Source: Nitrospirillum amazonense
GTDB lineage: Bacteria > Pseudomonadota > Alphaproteobacteria > Azospirillales > Azospirillaceae
Reading direction: 5' to 3'
DNA length: 64,000 nt
Assembly (NCBI RefSeq): GCF_007828035.1
Contig: NZ_VITV01000007.1
Location: 62,001-126,000 of the forward strand
Under the pieces are notes generated by a model that was not told where the DNA came from, made no database searches, and worked only from the letters and a program-made list of their open reading frames with translations. Each line of letters opens with the position of its first letter. Positions within the stretch are counted from its first letter, which is position 1. Position numbers and translations under genes: made by a program. Shown in pieces: positions 35,017 through 45,400 of this stretch.

Positions 35017-35815
35017 GATGGGTGTTCTCCTTGGCCCGGCCCAGATAGACGGCGGCGACATCCGCGTCGGCCCGGATGGCGGCCACGCTGCCCTCCTTCA
35101 GGAACTGGCCCTGGTGCATGACGGTGACGCGGGCGTCCAACTGCTCCAGGAAGCTCATGTCATGGTCGATGACCAGCACGGTGTGCTGGCCCACCAGGCG
35201 GCGGATCAGGGTGGCCGTCTGGCTGGTTTCCGCCGGGCCCATGCCGGCCGTGGGCTCGTCCAGCAGCAGCAGGTCGGCGCGCGTCGCCACCACCATGCCG
35301 ATCTCCAGCCACTGCTTCTCACCATGCGCCAGCTGGCCGGCGGGGGCGGCGGCGCGGTCGGCCAGGCCGATGGTCTCCAGGATGTCGGCCACGCGGGCCT
35401 TCTCCTCCGCCGCCACGCCGTGGCGGAAGGATGACCACCAGCGACGGTCGCGCTTGGCGGCGATCATCAGATTGTCCACCACCGACAGGCCGGGCAGCAC
35501 GCCCGGCGTCTGGAACTTGCGGCAGATGCCCCGGCGCACGATCTCATGCTCCGGCAGGTGGGTGATATCCTGGTCCTTGAAGATCACCCGGCCGCTGGTG
35601 GCCCGCACCCGGCCGATGATGGTGTCGCACAGCGTGGACTTGCCCGCCCCGTTGGGACCGATCAACACCCGCAGGGTGCCCCGGTCCAGGGTCAGGCTGA
35701 AGCCGTTCAGGGCCTTGAAGCCGTCGAAGTCCACCGTCACCCCATCCATCGCCAGCAGCAGGTTGCTGGCGGGGGCGGTGGTGCCGATATGGGACGCGGT
35801 CGCCTGCGCGCTCAT
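35009..35815 (-). CDS. urtD: Urea ABC transporter ATP-binding subunit UrtD
   Basis: A 268-residue LivG-type ATPase with Walker A GPNGAGKST, a signature-like AHGEKQWLEIGM and Walker B LLLLDEPTAGMGP. The AHGEKQWLEIG form is characteristic of UrtD. It pairs with UrtE to power the membrane channel. Start ATG 35815 overlaps the urtC stop by four bases (ATGA). The N-terminal 20 residues are a poorly conserved leader. Confidence 0.92.
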   Translation of the reverse strand: MSAQATASHIGTTAPASNLLLAMDGVTVDFDGFKALNGFSLTLDRGTLRVLIGPNGAGKSTLCDTIIGRVRATSGRVIFKDQDITHLPEHEIVRRGICRKFQTPGVLPGLSVVDNLMIAAKRDRRWWSSFRHGVAAEEKARVADILETIGLADRAAAPAGQLAHGEKQWLEIGMVVATRADLLLLDEPTAGMGPAETSQTATLIRRLVGQHTVLVIDHDMSFLEQLDARVTVMHQGQFLKEGSVAAIRADADVAAVYLGRAKENTHHV

Positions 35816-36924
35816 TTCGCCTCACCAATGATCAAGGTTTTAAGCCGCTTTCCCCAGCCGGTCGCGCCGGCATCGGCCACCAGGCCGGCCAGGCCGCCGG
35901 GCAGCAGGGTCACCACCAGCACGAACACCAGACCCAGGGCGTAGAGCCACAGGTCGGGGAAGGCGCTGCTGACGCCGTCCTTGGCCAGGTTCACGGCCAG
36001 GGTGCCGGCGATGGCACCGGCCAGGCTGTTGCGGCCGCCCACCGCCACCCAGATGACCATCTCGATGGAGGGCACCACGCCCACCAGGGCCGGCGACACC
36101 ACGCCGGCGTGCAGCGTGAACAGCGCCCCGGCCAGGCCGGCCAGCACGGCACCGATGGTGAAGGCCACCACCTTGAACGGCGTGGGGTCGTAGCCCAGGA
36201 AGCGGATGCGGTTCTCACCATCCCGGATGGCGCGCAGCAACAGGCCGTAGCGCGACGCCATCAGGGCGCGCAGGGCAACGAACACCCCCACCACCAGGGC
36301 CAGGGTCAGCCAGTACAGGCCATGCGCCGCCGCCGGCGTGCCCAGTTCCAGGCCCATCACGGTCTGGAAATCCGTCAGGCCATTGAAGCCGCCGGTGGAG
36401 GGCTGCTGGCTGATCAGCAGGGTGGCGAAGGCCAGCGCCAGCGCCTGGGTGATCAGGGCGAAATAGACGCCCCCCACCCGCCGCCGGAACACCGCCCAGG
36501 AGAACAGGGCCGCCAGCGCGCCCGGCACCAGCACCACGCCCAGGATGGCCACCAGCGGGCTTTTGAACGGCACCCACCACCAGGGCAGCGCGTCCAGGCC
36601 GCTCCACACCATGAAGTCGGGCAGGTCACCGTCGGCCAGCGCCGCCAGCTTCATGTGCATGGCGATGGCGTAGCCGCCCAGGCCGAAGAATACCCCCTGG
36701 CCCAGGCTGAGCACCCCGCCCTGGCCCCACACCAGCACCAGGCCCATGGCCAGCAGCGCCATGGCCAGGAAGCGGGCCAGCAGGTTCAGTTCATAGGCCG
36801 ACACCAGCCAGGGGGCCAGGGCGGCCAGGACCACCACCGGCAGCGTCAGGGCCATGGGCCGGCCTAGGGTGACGCCCGCCAGGCCCCCCGACAGCGGCGT
36901 CTCTTTGCGCATGCTCATATCCAT
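35812..36924 (-). CDS. urtC: Urea ABC transporter permease UrtC
   Basis: A 370-residue LivM-type permease with about ten membrane helices. It carries the family stretch GQGGVLSLGQGVFFGLGGYA near residue 70 and a cytoplasmic coupling region with RAIRDGENRIRFLGYDPTPF. The start at ATG 36924 is five bases after AAGGAGG; the longer frame to 37050 begins inside urtB and is rejected. It forms the channel with UrtB. Confidence 0.92.
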   Translation of the reverse strand: MDMSMRKETPLSGGLAGVTLGRPMALTLPVVVLAALAPWLVSAYELNLLARFLAMALLAMGLVLVWGQGGVLSLGQGVFFGLGGYAIAMHMKLAALADGDLPDFMVWSGLDALPWWWVPFKSPLVAILGVVLVPGALAALFSWAVFRRRVGGVYFALITQALALAFATLLISQQPSTGGFNGLTDFQTVMGLELGTPAAAHGLYWLTLALVVGVFVALRALMASRYGLLLRAIRDGENRIRFLGYDPTPFKVVAFTIGAVLAGLAGALFTLHAGVVSPALVGVVPSIEMVIWVAVGGRNSLAGAIAGTLAVNLAKDGVSSAFPDLWLYALGLVFVLVVTLLPGGLAGLVADAGATGWGKRLKTLIIGEAK

Positions 36925-36946
36925 GCCGTCCTCCTTCATGTGCACC

Positions 36947-37855
36947 TCACGCGTCCAGCGCGCGGGACCGTACGGCCACCACCCCCTGGGGACGGAACTG
37001 GATGAACCCGATGACGAACAGCAGCAGCAGCACCTGCGCCAGGCTGACATCCACCAGGATCTGCACCAAGGCCGAGAACAGCCCCACGATCAGCGAGGCG
37101 ATGGCCGTGCCCTTCAGGCTGCCCAGGCCGCCCAGCACCACCACCAGGAAGGCCGGCACGACATAGCTTTGCCCGACATTGGGGGTGACGGGGCCCAGAA
37201 GGGCCAGCACCACCCCCGCCAGGCCGGCGATGCCGGTGCCCAGGCAGAACACCGACAGATCCACCGCCCGCACATTGATGCCCGCCGCCGCCGCCATGCC
37301 CCGGTCCTGGTTCACGGCGCGCACCAGCAGGCCGATGCGCGTGCGGGCCAGCAGCAGGCTGAGCGCACCCATGACGGCGAACGCCACCGCCAGAATGAAC
37401 AGGCGGGTGGCGGGTATGGTCAGCCCCTCCAGCAGGCCGGACTGGACGGTATAGGCGTGGTTCAGCCACTGCGGCGCCCGCACGTCCACGCCGATGGCGC
37501 CGAAGATGTTGCGCGCCGCCTGCTGCAGGATGAGGCTGACACCCCAGGTGGCCAGCAGCGTGTCCAGCGGCCGGGCCGACAGGCGCTTGATCAGCGTCGT
37601 CTCCAGCACCGCGCCCACGGCGGCGGCACCCAGGAAGGCGACGGGCATGGCGGCCAGGATGCCCAAGGGCCCCGGCACCACCTGCAGGGTCAGGTAGGCC
37701 AGGTAACCGCCCAGCATCAGCATCTCGCCATGAGCCATGTTGATGACGCGCATGAGGCCGAAGCTGAGCGCCAGGCCCAGGGCCGCCAGCACGTACAGCG
37801 ACGCGACGCTGAACCCGTTGAAGATTTGCCCAGCGATAAGGGGCCACTCACCCAT
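36947..37855 (-). CDS. urtB: Urea ABC transporter permease UrtB
   Basis: A 302-residue LivH-type permease with about eight membrane helices and the motif GLMRVINMAHGEMLMLGGYLAY near the N-terminus. It is on the short side; some UrtB proteins carry a long N-terminal extension, absent here. It is separated from urtA by 118 bases containing a strong hairpin, and from urtC by 22 bases. Confidence 0.92.
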   Translation of the reverse strand: MGEWPLIAGQIFNGFSVASLYVLAALGLALSFGLMRVINMAHGEMLMLGGYLAYLTLQVVPGPLGILAAMPVAFLGAAAVGAVLETTLIKRLSARPLDTLLATWGVSLILQQAARNIFGAIGVDVRAPQWLNHAYTVQSGLLEGLTIPATRLFILAVAFAVMGALSLLLARTRIGLLVRAVNQDRGMAAAAGINVRAVDLSVFCLGTGIAGLAGVVLALLGPVTPNVGQSYVVPAFLVVVLGGLGSLKGTAIASLIVGLFSALVQILVDVSLAQVLLLLFVIGFIQFRPQGVVAVRSRALDA

Positions 37856-37937
37856 TTCTTTTCTCCCTCATACGCCGGGCGTCGGCATCCGCCGGCTTGG
37901 CTGATCCTCGCTCCGGCGCCCGCGGTCGCGGGCTACT

Positions 37938-37964
37938 ACGGCAAGAGGCCGAGCCTCTTGCCGT
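37938..37964 (-). promoter_or_regulatory. Intercistronic 12-bp perfect hairpin between urtA and urtB
   Basis: ACGGCAAGAGGC and GCCTCTTGCCGT pair perfectly around a three-base loop, ten bases past the urtA stop. A second G+C-rich hairpin (CCCGCGG/CGCGGG) lies next to it. No T-run follows. Such structures commonly protect the binding-protein message or partly end transcription so that urtA is made in excess over the permeases. Confidence 0.65.
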
Positions 37965-37973
37965 TGGGATTCA

Positions 37974-39179
37974 TCAGCTCGCCGGGCACTTCTTGCCCGG
38001 GAAGACCAGCGGGTCGTAGGGGTCGGGGTCGATGGTGCCCTTGGACTGCCAGATGATCTTGAACTGGCCGGTGGGGTCCAGCTGGCCGATGTAGCCGGTC
38101 TGCACCAGGCTCTGGTTGGCGGCGAACTTCACCTTGCCCATGGCGGTGTCGAGATAGTCCAGCGCCACCGCCGCCGCCCGCACCTTCTCCGGATCGAAGC
38201 TGCCGGCCTTCTCCACCGCCGCCTTCCAGGCGTAGACATCGACATAGCCATGGACCATCGGGTCGGTGACGGCCGCACCGGCGCCGAACTTGGCCTGATA
38301 GGCGGCCACGAACTTTTTGTTGGCCGCACCGTCCAGGCTCTGGAAATAGTTCCAGGCGGCGTAGCTGCCCTCCACCAGGCTGGGGCCCATGGCCACGGCC
38401 TCCTGCTCGCCGATGCTGAAGGACATGACGGGCAGCTTGGCCGAGGGCAGGCCGGCGGCGGCCATCTGTTTGAAGAAGCTGACGTTGCTGTCGCCGTTCA
38501 GGGTGCTGAAGATGATGTCCGGCTTGGCCGCCTGCACCTTGGCGATGACGGCGCTGAAGTCGGTGCCGCCCAGCGGCACGTATTCCTCACCAGCCACCTT
38601 CAGCTTATCTGCGTCGATATGCTTCTTCAGGATCAGGTTGGCGGTGCGGGGGAAGACATAGTCGGAGCCGATGAGGAAGTAGCTCTTGTAGCCCTTCTCC
38701 ACCGCCCAGGTCAGGGCCGGCAGGATTTGCTGGTTGGGCTGGGCGCCGGAATACATGATGTTGGGCGAGCACTCGTTGCCCTCGAACTGCACCGGGTACC
38801 ACAACAGGCTCTTCAGCTTCTGGAACACCGGCAGCATGGCCTTGCGGCTGGCGGAGGTCCACCCGCCGAAGACGGTGACAACGCCGCCATCCTGCACCAG
38901 CTTGGTCGCCTTCTGGGCGAAGATGGCGGGGTCGGACGCGCCGTCCTCCACCACCGGCTCAATCTTCTTGCCCAGCACGCCACCGCTGGCGTTGATCTCT
39001 TCGATGGCCAGGATCTCGGCGTTCTTCACCGTGACCTCGCTGATGGCCATGGTGCCGGTCAACGACTGCAGCACGCCCACCTTCACCGTGTCGGCGGCCC
39101 AGGCCGTCGCCGGCGCCGACAGGCTGGTCGCCGCCAGCAGTAGGGCCGCGAGACCGACCGGCTTGTACATCCCCCTCAT
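37974..39179 (-). CDS. urtA: Urea (or short-chain amide) ABC transporter substrate-binding protein UrtA
   Basis: A 401-residue type-1 periplasmic binding protein with a signal peptide ending ATAWAAD. Family stretches are VKVGVLQSLTGTMAISE, SLLWYPVQFEGNECSPN and a C-terminal DPLVFPGKKCPAS, all typical of UrtA. ATG 39179 is six bases after AAGGGG; ATG 39185 touches it and ATG 39170 is a further option. It binds urea or a short amide (FmdD-like) in the periplasm. No urease or amidase genes are in the window, so the exact ligand is open. Confidence 0.92.
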   Translation of the reverse strand: MRGMYKPVGLAALLLAATSLSAPATAWAADTVKVGVLQSLTGTMAISEVTVKNAEILAIEEINASGGVLGKKIEPVVEDGASDPAIFAQKATKLVQDGGVVTVFGGWTSASRKAMLPVFQKLKSLLWYPVQFEGNECSPNIMYSGAQPNQQILPALTWAVEKGYKSYFLIGSDYVFPRTANLILKKHIDADKLKVAGEEYVPLGGTDFSAVIAKVQAAKPDIIFSTLNGDSNVSFFKQMAAAGLPSAKLPVMSFSIGEQEAVAMGPSLVEGSYAAWNYFQSLDGAANKKFVAAYQAKFGAGAAVTDPMVHGYVDVYAWKAAVEKAGSFDPEKVRAAAVALDYLDTAMGKVKFAANQSLVQTGYIGQLDPTGQFKIIWQSKGTIDPDPYDPLVFPGKKCPAS

Positions 39180-39405
39180 CACCATCCCCTTCCCGTTCGC
39201 TTTGGTCTTTCGCCGCCATGGACACGGCGACCACGGGGCAAAGGCTAGGGCCGGTAGAGGGAACCGGGTATGGGGCGTTTAACGTAGCGGCCCGGAACGG
39301 AGGCCGGCACGGGGAGGCATCCCACGGCCCACTTCCCGCACGGAATTGCGCGTGCACCCGCGTGCCGCATTGCATTCCCAGCCGGCGTAGCCTACCTCTA
39401 GCGAC

Positions 39406-39822
39406 ATGCCGCGCCGCCCACGTCCCCCTTCGCGGAAGACGCCCGCCTTCCCCGCCCACCGGCTGGGCATGGTGGCGGCATGCCTGCGCGGCCTTGTCAT
39501 GGCCTTCCTGCTGCTGTCCTTCCTGGGCGCCACCACAGTTCAGGCCATGCCGGTGGACCCGCCCGCCACCACGGGCCCGGCCATGCCCGACGATTGCCCC
39601 ATGGCCCATTCCGCCGGCACGCCGGCCAAGGGCGGGCCCTGCCACGGCTTGAACGCGGCCTGCCTCAAGCAGATGGGCTGCCTGGGCATCTCGCTGCTGC
39701 CGGAGCGAACCGGCCAGCCCACGGCGCCGGCCGTTTTCGGCGACGCCTTCTTCTGGCACCCGTCGGCCTCCATGGCCGGCCTGTCCATCACGCCGGAACC
39801 CTTCCCTCCCATCGCCGCGTGA
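39406..39822 (+). CDS. Small Met/His/Cys-rich exported protein preceding the copper efflux operon
   Basis: A 138-residue protein. A basic N-terminus and a hydrophobic segment (LRGLVMAFLLLSFLGATTVQA) resemble a signal peptide or anchor. They are followed by MPDDCPMAHSAG, GPCHGLNAACLKQMGC and a C-terminal tail. Met, His and Cys clusters suggest copper or silver binding. ATG 39406 has no clear ribosome site, and an internal ATG at 39469 just before the hydrophobic segment is an alternative start. Similar small proteins often precede CusCBA genes. The family name is not known to me. Confidence 0.6.
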   Translation: MPRRPRPPSRKTPAFPAHRLGMVAACLRGLVMAFLLLSFLGATTVQAMPVDPPATTGPAMPDDCPMAHSAGTPAKGGPCHGLNAACLKQMGCLGISLLPERTGQPTAPAVFGDAFFWHPSASMAGLSITPEPFPPIAA

Positions 39823-39934
39823 GCGGGGCGCCCTGAGGGTGCCCCTGTCGCCTCGGGGCATCGACGCCCGAGGCCCGTTCACGCCGTCGGCATCGCCATG
39901 CCGGCCCCGGTACCCTTTCGGGAAGGGAAGCCTC

Positions 39935-41206
39935 ATGACCCGATACATCCATGCCCGCACGGCCACCGCCGTGGCGGCGTTGGCCCTTATGCTCGCGTCC
40001 GGCACGCGGGCGGATATCATCCCCACCCCTGACGCCCCGGCGCTGGGCGCCAGCCTGGACGGCCTGCTGGACGCCGCCCGGCAGCTGAACCCATCCCTGC
40101 AGGCCGCCGCGCTGGAAACCGCAGCCGCCGATGCCGGGGCTTCCGCCGCCGGCGCGCTGGACGACCCGACCTTCCGCGTCAACTCGGACGAGGTGGACCG
40201 CACCAGCGGCCCCCGCATCAACAAGACCTACATCACGGTGGAGCAGGAGTTTCCGCTGTGGGGCAAGCGCGACCTGCGCCGCAGCGCCGCCCTGGCGGCG
40301 GTGGACGCGGCACGGGGCCGGGAACGGGCGGTGGGCCTGGAACTGGAGGAACGCATCAAGGGCGCCTACGCCCTGTACGCCGCCGCGTCAGCCGCCCTGG
40401 CCGTCAACGGCGACGTCCTGCGCCTGGATCGCCAGATGGCCAGGAATGCCGCCGACCGCTATGGCCAGGGCCTAGGCAGCCAAGGCGACGCCCTGACGGC
40501 CGCCGCCGAAGTGGCCCGCACGGAGGTGGAGAACGCCCGGCTGACCGCCGACCGCACCGCCGCCGCCGCCCGCCTGAACGCCCTGCTGGCGCGTCCGGCG
40601 GATGCGGCCCTGGTCGTCCCCTCCGGCGGCCGTCCCCTGCCGGCGTCCACCCCACCCCTGACCGTGCTGGCCGACCGGGCCCAGGCCGACAACCCCCGCC
40701 TGGCGGCCGGATTGGCGGAGGTGCGCGGTGCCGAGGAAGAACGCCGCCTGGCCGCCAAGGCCTGGTACCCTGACCTGACCTTGGCCGTGGGCGCCATCCA
40801 GCGCGACAACGGCCCCACCGGCTATACCGCCACCGTTGGCTTCAAGATCCCCCTGCAGGCGGAGCCGAAGCGGGCGAGGGAACGCCAGGCGGTGGCCAAG
40901 GCCAACGCCAGCCGGCAGAGCTTGGCCGCGACGGCCGCGGACATCGAGGGCGACCTGGCCGAGGCGCTGGCGGCGCTGACCGCCGCCCGCCAGCAGGCCG
41001 GCATATACCGGGCGCAGCTGCTGCCAGACCTGGGCGGCGCCCATGACGCCGCCCTGGCCGCCTATGGCCGGGGGCAAGGCAGCCTGGCCGCCGTGCTGGA
41101 GGCGGAGCACCGCCTGCACCAGGCCCGCCTGGATTTGCTGCGCATCGAGGTCGATGGTCAAAAAGCCCTGGCTGCCCTGGAACGCCTGGTGGGAGGTCCG
41201 CTATGA
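39935..41206 (+). CDS. CusC/CzcC-type outer-membrane efflux protein
   Basis: A 423-residue TolC-family channel. After a signal peptide (MTRYIHARTA to GTRADI) come the two duplicated outer-membrane-factor repeats (about 60-230 and 250-415), rich in Ala/Leu/Arg helices, with ELEERIKGAYALYAA and FKIPLQAEPKRARER near the repeat boundaries. ATG 39935 follows AAGGGAAG; the longer frame to 39839 lacks a ribosome site and a leader. No lipobox cysteine is seen. It forms the exit duct of the downstream RND pump, and its stop overlaps the adaptor start (ATGA). Confidence 0.88.
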   Translation: MTRYIHARTATAVAALALMLASGTRADIIPTPDAPALGASLDGLLDAARQLNPSLQAAALETAAADAGASAAGALDDPTFRVNSDEVDRTSGPRINKTYITVEQEFPLWGKRDLRRSAALAAVDAARGRERAVGLELEERIKGAYALYAAASAALAVNGDVLRLDRQMARNAADRYGQGLGSQGDALTAAAEVARTEVENARLTADRTAAAARLNALLARPADAALVVPSGGRPLPASTPPLTVLADRAQADNPRLAAGLAEVRGAEEERRLAAKAWYPDLTLAVGAIQRDNGPTGYTATVGFKIPLQAEPKRARERQAVAKANASRQSLAATAADIEGDLAEALAALTAARQQAGIYRAQLLPDLGGAHDAALAAYGRGQGSLAAVLEAEHRLHQARLDLLRIEVDGQKALAALERLVGGPL

Positions 41207-42447
41207 CCCGCACCCGCTTCCTTATTGGCCTGGCCATCGCCCTCACCGCCACCCAGGTGGCCCAGGCTGAGACGTCGCCCCAGACATCCGCCGACAAGGG
41301 CAAGGTTCTGTACTACCGCAACCCTATGGGGCTGCCCGACACCTCGCCTGTGCCCAAGAAGGACAGCATGGGCATGGACTATCTGCCGGTCTATGCCGAG
41401 GGGGCCGAGCCAGCGGGCACGGTGCGCATCGCCCCCGGCAAGCTGCAGACCCTGGGTGTGAGGACCGCCCCGGTGGAGGAAGTGCCGGCCCTGGCGGGGT
41501 CCGTGCAGGCCACCGGTACCATCGCCCTGGATGAACGGCGCCAGGTCGTGGTGACCACCCGGGCGGAGGGTTGGGTGGAGACATTGGCTGTCGCCGCCAC
41601 GGGCGACACCGTGCGCCGCGGCCAGCTGATGGCCCAGCTTTACGCCCCGGACCTGCTGACGGCGGAGAAGGAGTATCTGCTGGCCCGGTCTCTGGCATCG
41701 GACGGCCATGCCGACATGGGTCATGGCAGCTCGGCCGACCTGGCGACCGCCGCCTTGTCACGCCTGAAGGCGCTGGACATCCCTGCGGAAGAGATCGCGC
41801 GGTTGCAGCGGAGCGGCGAGGCCGCCAGCCGGATACCGATCCGGGCGCCGGCGGACGGCGTGGTCATCGACAAGCCGGTGGTGGCAGGCATGCGCGCGGG
41901 CCCGGGCGAGCCGCTGTACCGCATCGCCGACCTGTCCACCGTCTGGTTGGTGGCCGAGGTGGCGGAGCGCGAGGTGGGCCAGGTGCGGCCCGGCCAGATG
42001 GCCCATGCCACCCTGGCGGCCTATCCCGGCCGCCGTTTCGACGGGGTGGTGGACTTCATTTACCCCGCCCTGTCGCGGGAGACGCGGACGGCGCGGGTGC
42101 GCATCGTCCTGCCCAACCGCGACCGCGCCCTGCTGGCCGACATGTACGCCAGCGTGACCATAGAAACGCCGCACGCCGCCGGCGGCGGCCCCGCCCTGCT
42201 GGTGGTTCCGGAGTCCGCCGTCCTGGACGGGGGCAGCCGCCAGACGGTGCTGCTGGACCTGGGCGATGGGCGCTTCCAGCCGCGCGCCGTCCATCTGGGC
42301 GTACGGGGCGATGGCAAGGTGGAGGTGCGCGACGGCCTGCGCAAAGGTGATCGCGTGGTGGTTGGCGCCAATTTCCTGATCGACGCGGAAAGCAACCTGA
42401 AGGCGGCCTTGCAGGCATTCACCGCCAGTGCGGGGGGACAGCCATGA
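41203..42447 (+). CDS. cusB: CusB-type periplasmic adaptor of a heavy-metal RND pump
   Basis: A 414-residue membrane-fusion protein with a signal peptide ending TQVAQAE. The heavy-metal-binding segment YYRNPMGLPDTSPVPKKDSM followed by GMDYLPVY is diagnostic of CusB-like adaptors. Lipoyl/barrel-sandwich and beta-barrel domains follow (about 85-330), with VLDGGSRQTVLLDLG near the C-terminus. Met-rich residues near the N-terminus suggest Cu(I)/Ag(I) delivery to CusA. Four-base overlaps join it to both neighbours. Confidence 0.9.
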   Translation: MTRTRFLIGLAIALTATQVAQAETSPQTSADKGKVLYYRNPMGLPDTSPVPKKDSMGMDYLPVYAEGAEPAGTVRIAPGKLQTLGVRTAPVEEVPALAGSVQATGTIALDERRQVVVTTRAEGWVETLAVAATGDTVRRGQLMAQLYAPDLLTAEKEYLLARSLASDGHADMGHGSSADLATAALSRLKALDIPAEEIARLQRSGEAASRIPIRAPADGVVIDKPVVAGMRAGPGEPLYRIADLSTVWLVAEVAEREVGQVRPGQMAHATLAAYPGRRFDGVVDFIYPALSRETRTARVRIVLPNRDRALLADMYASVTIETPHAAGGGPALLVVPESAVLDGGSRQTVLLDLGDGRFQPRAVHLGVRGDGKVEVRDGLRKGDRVVVGANFLIDAESNLKAALQAFTASAGGQP

Positions 42448-45400
42448 TCGCCCGCCTCATCGACTGGTCCGCCACCAACAAGGTGCTGGTGCTGGCGGCC
42501 ACCCTGTTCATCGCCGCGCTGGGCGCCTGGTCCTTGCGGCACACGCCGCTGGACGCCCTGCCCGACCTGTCCGATACCCAGGTCATCGTCTACACCGATT
42601 ATCCCGGCCAGGCGCCGCAGGTGGTGGAGGACCAGGTGACCTATCCCCTGTCCACCGCCCTGCTGGCGGTGCCCCGGTCCAAGGTGGTGCGCGGCTTTTC
42701 CAACTTCGGTGTGTCCTTCGTCTATGTGGTGTTCGAGGAAGGGACGGATCTCTATTGGGCGCGCTCCCGCGTGCTGGAATATCTGAACGTCGCGCAAAAA
42801 CGGCTGCCGGCCGGCGCCACGCCCTCGCTGGGGCCGGACGCCACCGGTGTGGGCTGGGTCTACCAGTATGTGGTCCAGGGTGCGGGCCGCACGCTGGCCG
42901 AACTGCGCAGCATCCAGGACTGGCTGGTGCGCTACCAGCTGGCCAAGGCCGACGGTGTGGCCGAGGTGGCGGCCCTGGGCGGGTTCGAGCGCCAGTACCA
43001 GGTGGTGGTCGATCCCCGCAAGCTGCAGGCCTACGGTATCCCCCTGTCGGTGGTGTCGGACGCCGTTCGCGCCAGCAACCGCGATGTCGGCGGCCGCACG
43101 CTGGAAATGGCGGAGACCGAATACATGGTGCGCGGGCGGGGCTATCTGCGTGACGCCGGCGACCTGGAGCGGGTGGTGCTGAAGGCGGATGCCGGCGGGG
43201 CGGCGCCCGTGCTGCTGCGCGACGTGGCGCGGGTGGAGCTGGGGCCGGACGAGCGGCGCGGCATCGGCGAGCTGGACGGCCGGGGCGAAGCTGTCGGCGG
43301 CATCGTGGTCAAGCGCGACGGCGCCGACGCGCTGACCACCATCGCCAGCGTCAAGCAGCGCCTAGCGGAGCTGCTGCCGGCGTTGCCGGAGGGCGTGACC
43401 CTCAAGGCGGTGTACGACCGGTCCGACCTCATCGACCGGGCCATCGAGACGCTGAAACATACCTTGCTGGAGGAAAGCCTGATCGTGGCGGCGGTCTGCG
43501 TACTGTTCCTGTTCCACGTGCGCAGCGCCCTGGTTGCCATCATTACCCTGCCCATCGGCATCCTGGCGGCCTTCGCCGTCATGCGGCCGCTGGGCATCGG
43601 CGCCAACATCATGAGCCTGGGCGGCATCGCCATCGCCCTGGGCGCCATGGTGGACGCCGCCATCGTCATGATCGAGAACGCCCACAAGCATGTGGAACGG
43701 CTGGCGCCGGGCGAGCCCCGGGGCCCCGCCCTGCTGGCGGCGGCGCGGGAAGTGGGGCCGTCGCTGTTCTTCAGCCTGCTGGTCATCGTCGCGTCCTTCC
43801 TGCCGGTGTTCGCGCTGGAGGCGCAGGAGGGGCGGCTGTTCAAGCCGCTGGCCTACACCAAGACCTTCGCCATGGCCGGCGGCGCCCTGCTGTCCGTCAC
43901 CCTGGTGCCGGTGCTGATGCTGTTCTTCGTGCGCGGCCGCATCGTGCCGGAGGCGCGCAACCCCCTGAACCGCGCCCTGATCGCGGCCTATCGTCCGCTG
44001 ATCACGCTGGTGCTGCGCTGGCCCAAGGTGACGGTGGTCGCGGCGGTCCTGGCCCTGGCGGCCACGGCCTGGCCGGTGTCGCGCCTGGGCTCGGAATTCA
44101 TGCCGGATTTGAACGAGGGCACGCTGCTGTTCATGCCCGTCACCCTGCCGGGCATCTCCGTCACCAAGGCGGCGGAACTGCTGCAGACGCAGGACCGCAT
44201 CCTGAAGTCGTTCCCCGAGGTCGCGTCCGTCTACGGCAAGGCGGGCCGCGCAGCGACGGCCACCGACCCCGCCCCGCTTGAGATGAGCGAGACGGTGGTT
44301 ACCTTGAAACCTCAAGACCAGTGGCGGCCGGGCCTGACCCTGGACGGCCTGGTGCGGGAGATGGACCAGGCCCTGCAACTCTCCGGCGTCAGCAACGCCT
44401 GGACCATGCCCATCAAGGCCCGCATCGACATGCTGTCCACCGGCATCCGCACGCCGGTTGGCGTCAAGGTGTTCGGGCCCGACCTGGCCGTGCTGGAACG
44501 GCTGACAACAGCGGTGGAGACGGCGGTGCGTGGCGTGCCCGGCACCACCAGCGCCTATGCCGAGCGCCTGGGCGGCGGCCATTACCTGGAGATCACACCC
44601 GACCGCGACCGCATCGCCCGCTATGGCCTCAGCATCGACGCCGTGCAGCAGATCGTGGCCACGGCCCTGGGCGGGGAGACCGTCACCACCACGGTGGAGG
44701 GGCGGGAGCGGTATGGCGTCATCGTCCGCTATCCCCGCGACCTGCGGGACAGTCCCCAGGCCATTGCCACCCAGGTTCTGGTGCCACTGCCCAATGGGGC
44801 CATGGTGCCGCTGGGCGACCTGGCCAGCGTGGCCCTCACCCAAGGCCCGCCGTCCATCCGCACCGAGAACGCGCAGTTGGTTGGCTATGTCTATGTCGAC
44901 ATGCATGGTCGCGACGTGGGCGGTTATGTGGCGGAGGCGGCGCGGACCGTGGCGGCCAAGGTCAACCTGCCACCAGGCTATCGCCTCGAATGGAGCGGAC
45001 AGTTCGAGTACCTGCAGCGGGCCAAGGCCAAGCTGGCTTTGGTCGTCCCCGCCACGCTGGGCGTCATCTTCATTCTGCTGTACCTGAACTTCGGACGCCT
45101 GGCGGAAACCCTGATCGTCATGCTGTCGGTGCCCTTCGCCCTGGTGGGCGGCGCTTGGTTGCTGTGGGCCCTGGGCTACAACATCAGCGTCGCGGTTGCT
45201 GTGGGGTTCATCGCCCTGGCCGGCGTGGCGGCTGAGACGGGGGTGGTGATGCTGATCTACCTGGACCACGCCTGGTCGGCCACCTTGGCCCAGCGGACGC
45301 GCGAGGGCGCCCCGGCAACACCCGCCGACCTGCGCGCCGCCATCCTGGAAGGAGCGGTGGAGCGGGTGCGGCCCAAGATGATGACCGTGGTGGCCATCAT

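Noticed and set aside
41324-41761. Small Pro/Arg-rich minus-strand frame in cusB
   Set aside because: Low-complexity shadow frame with no start context.
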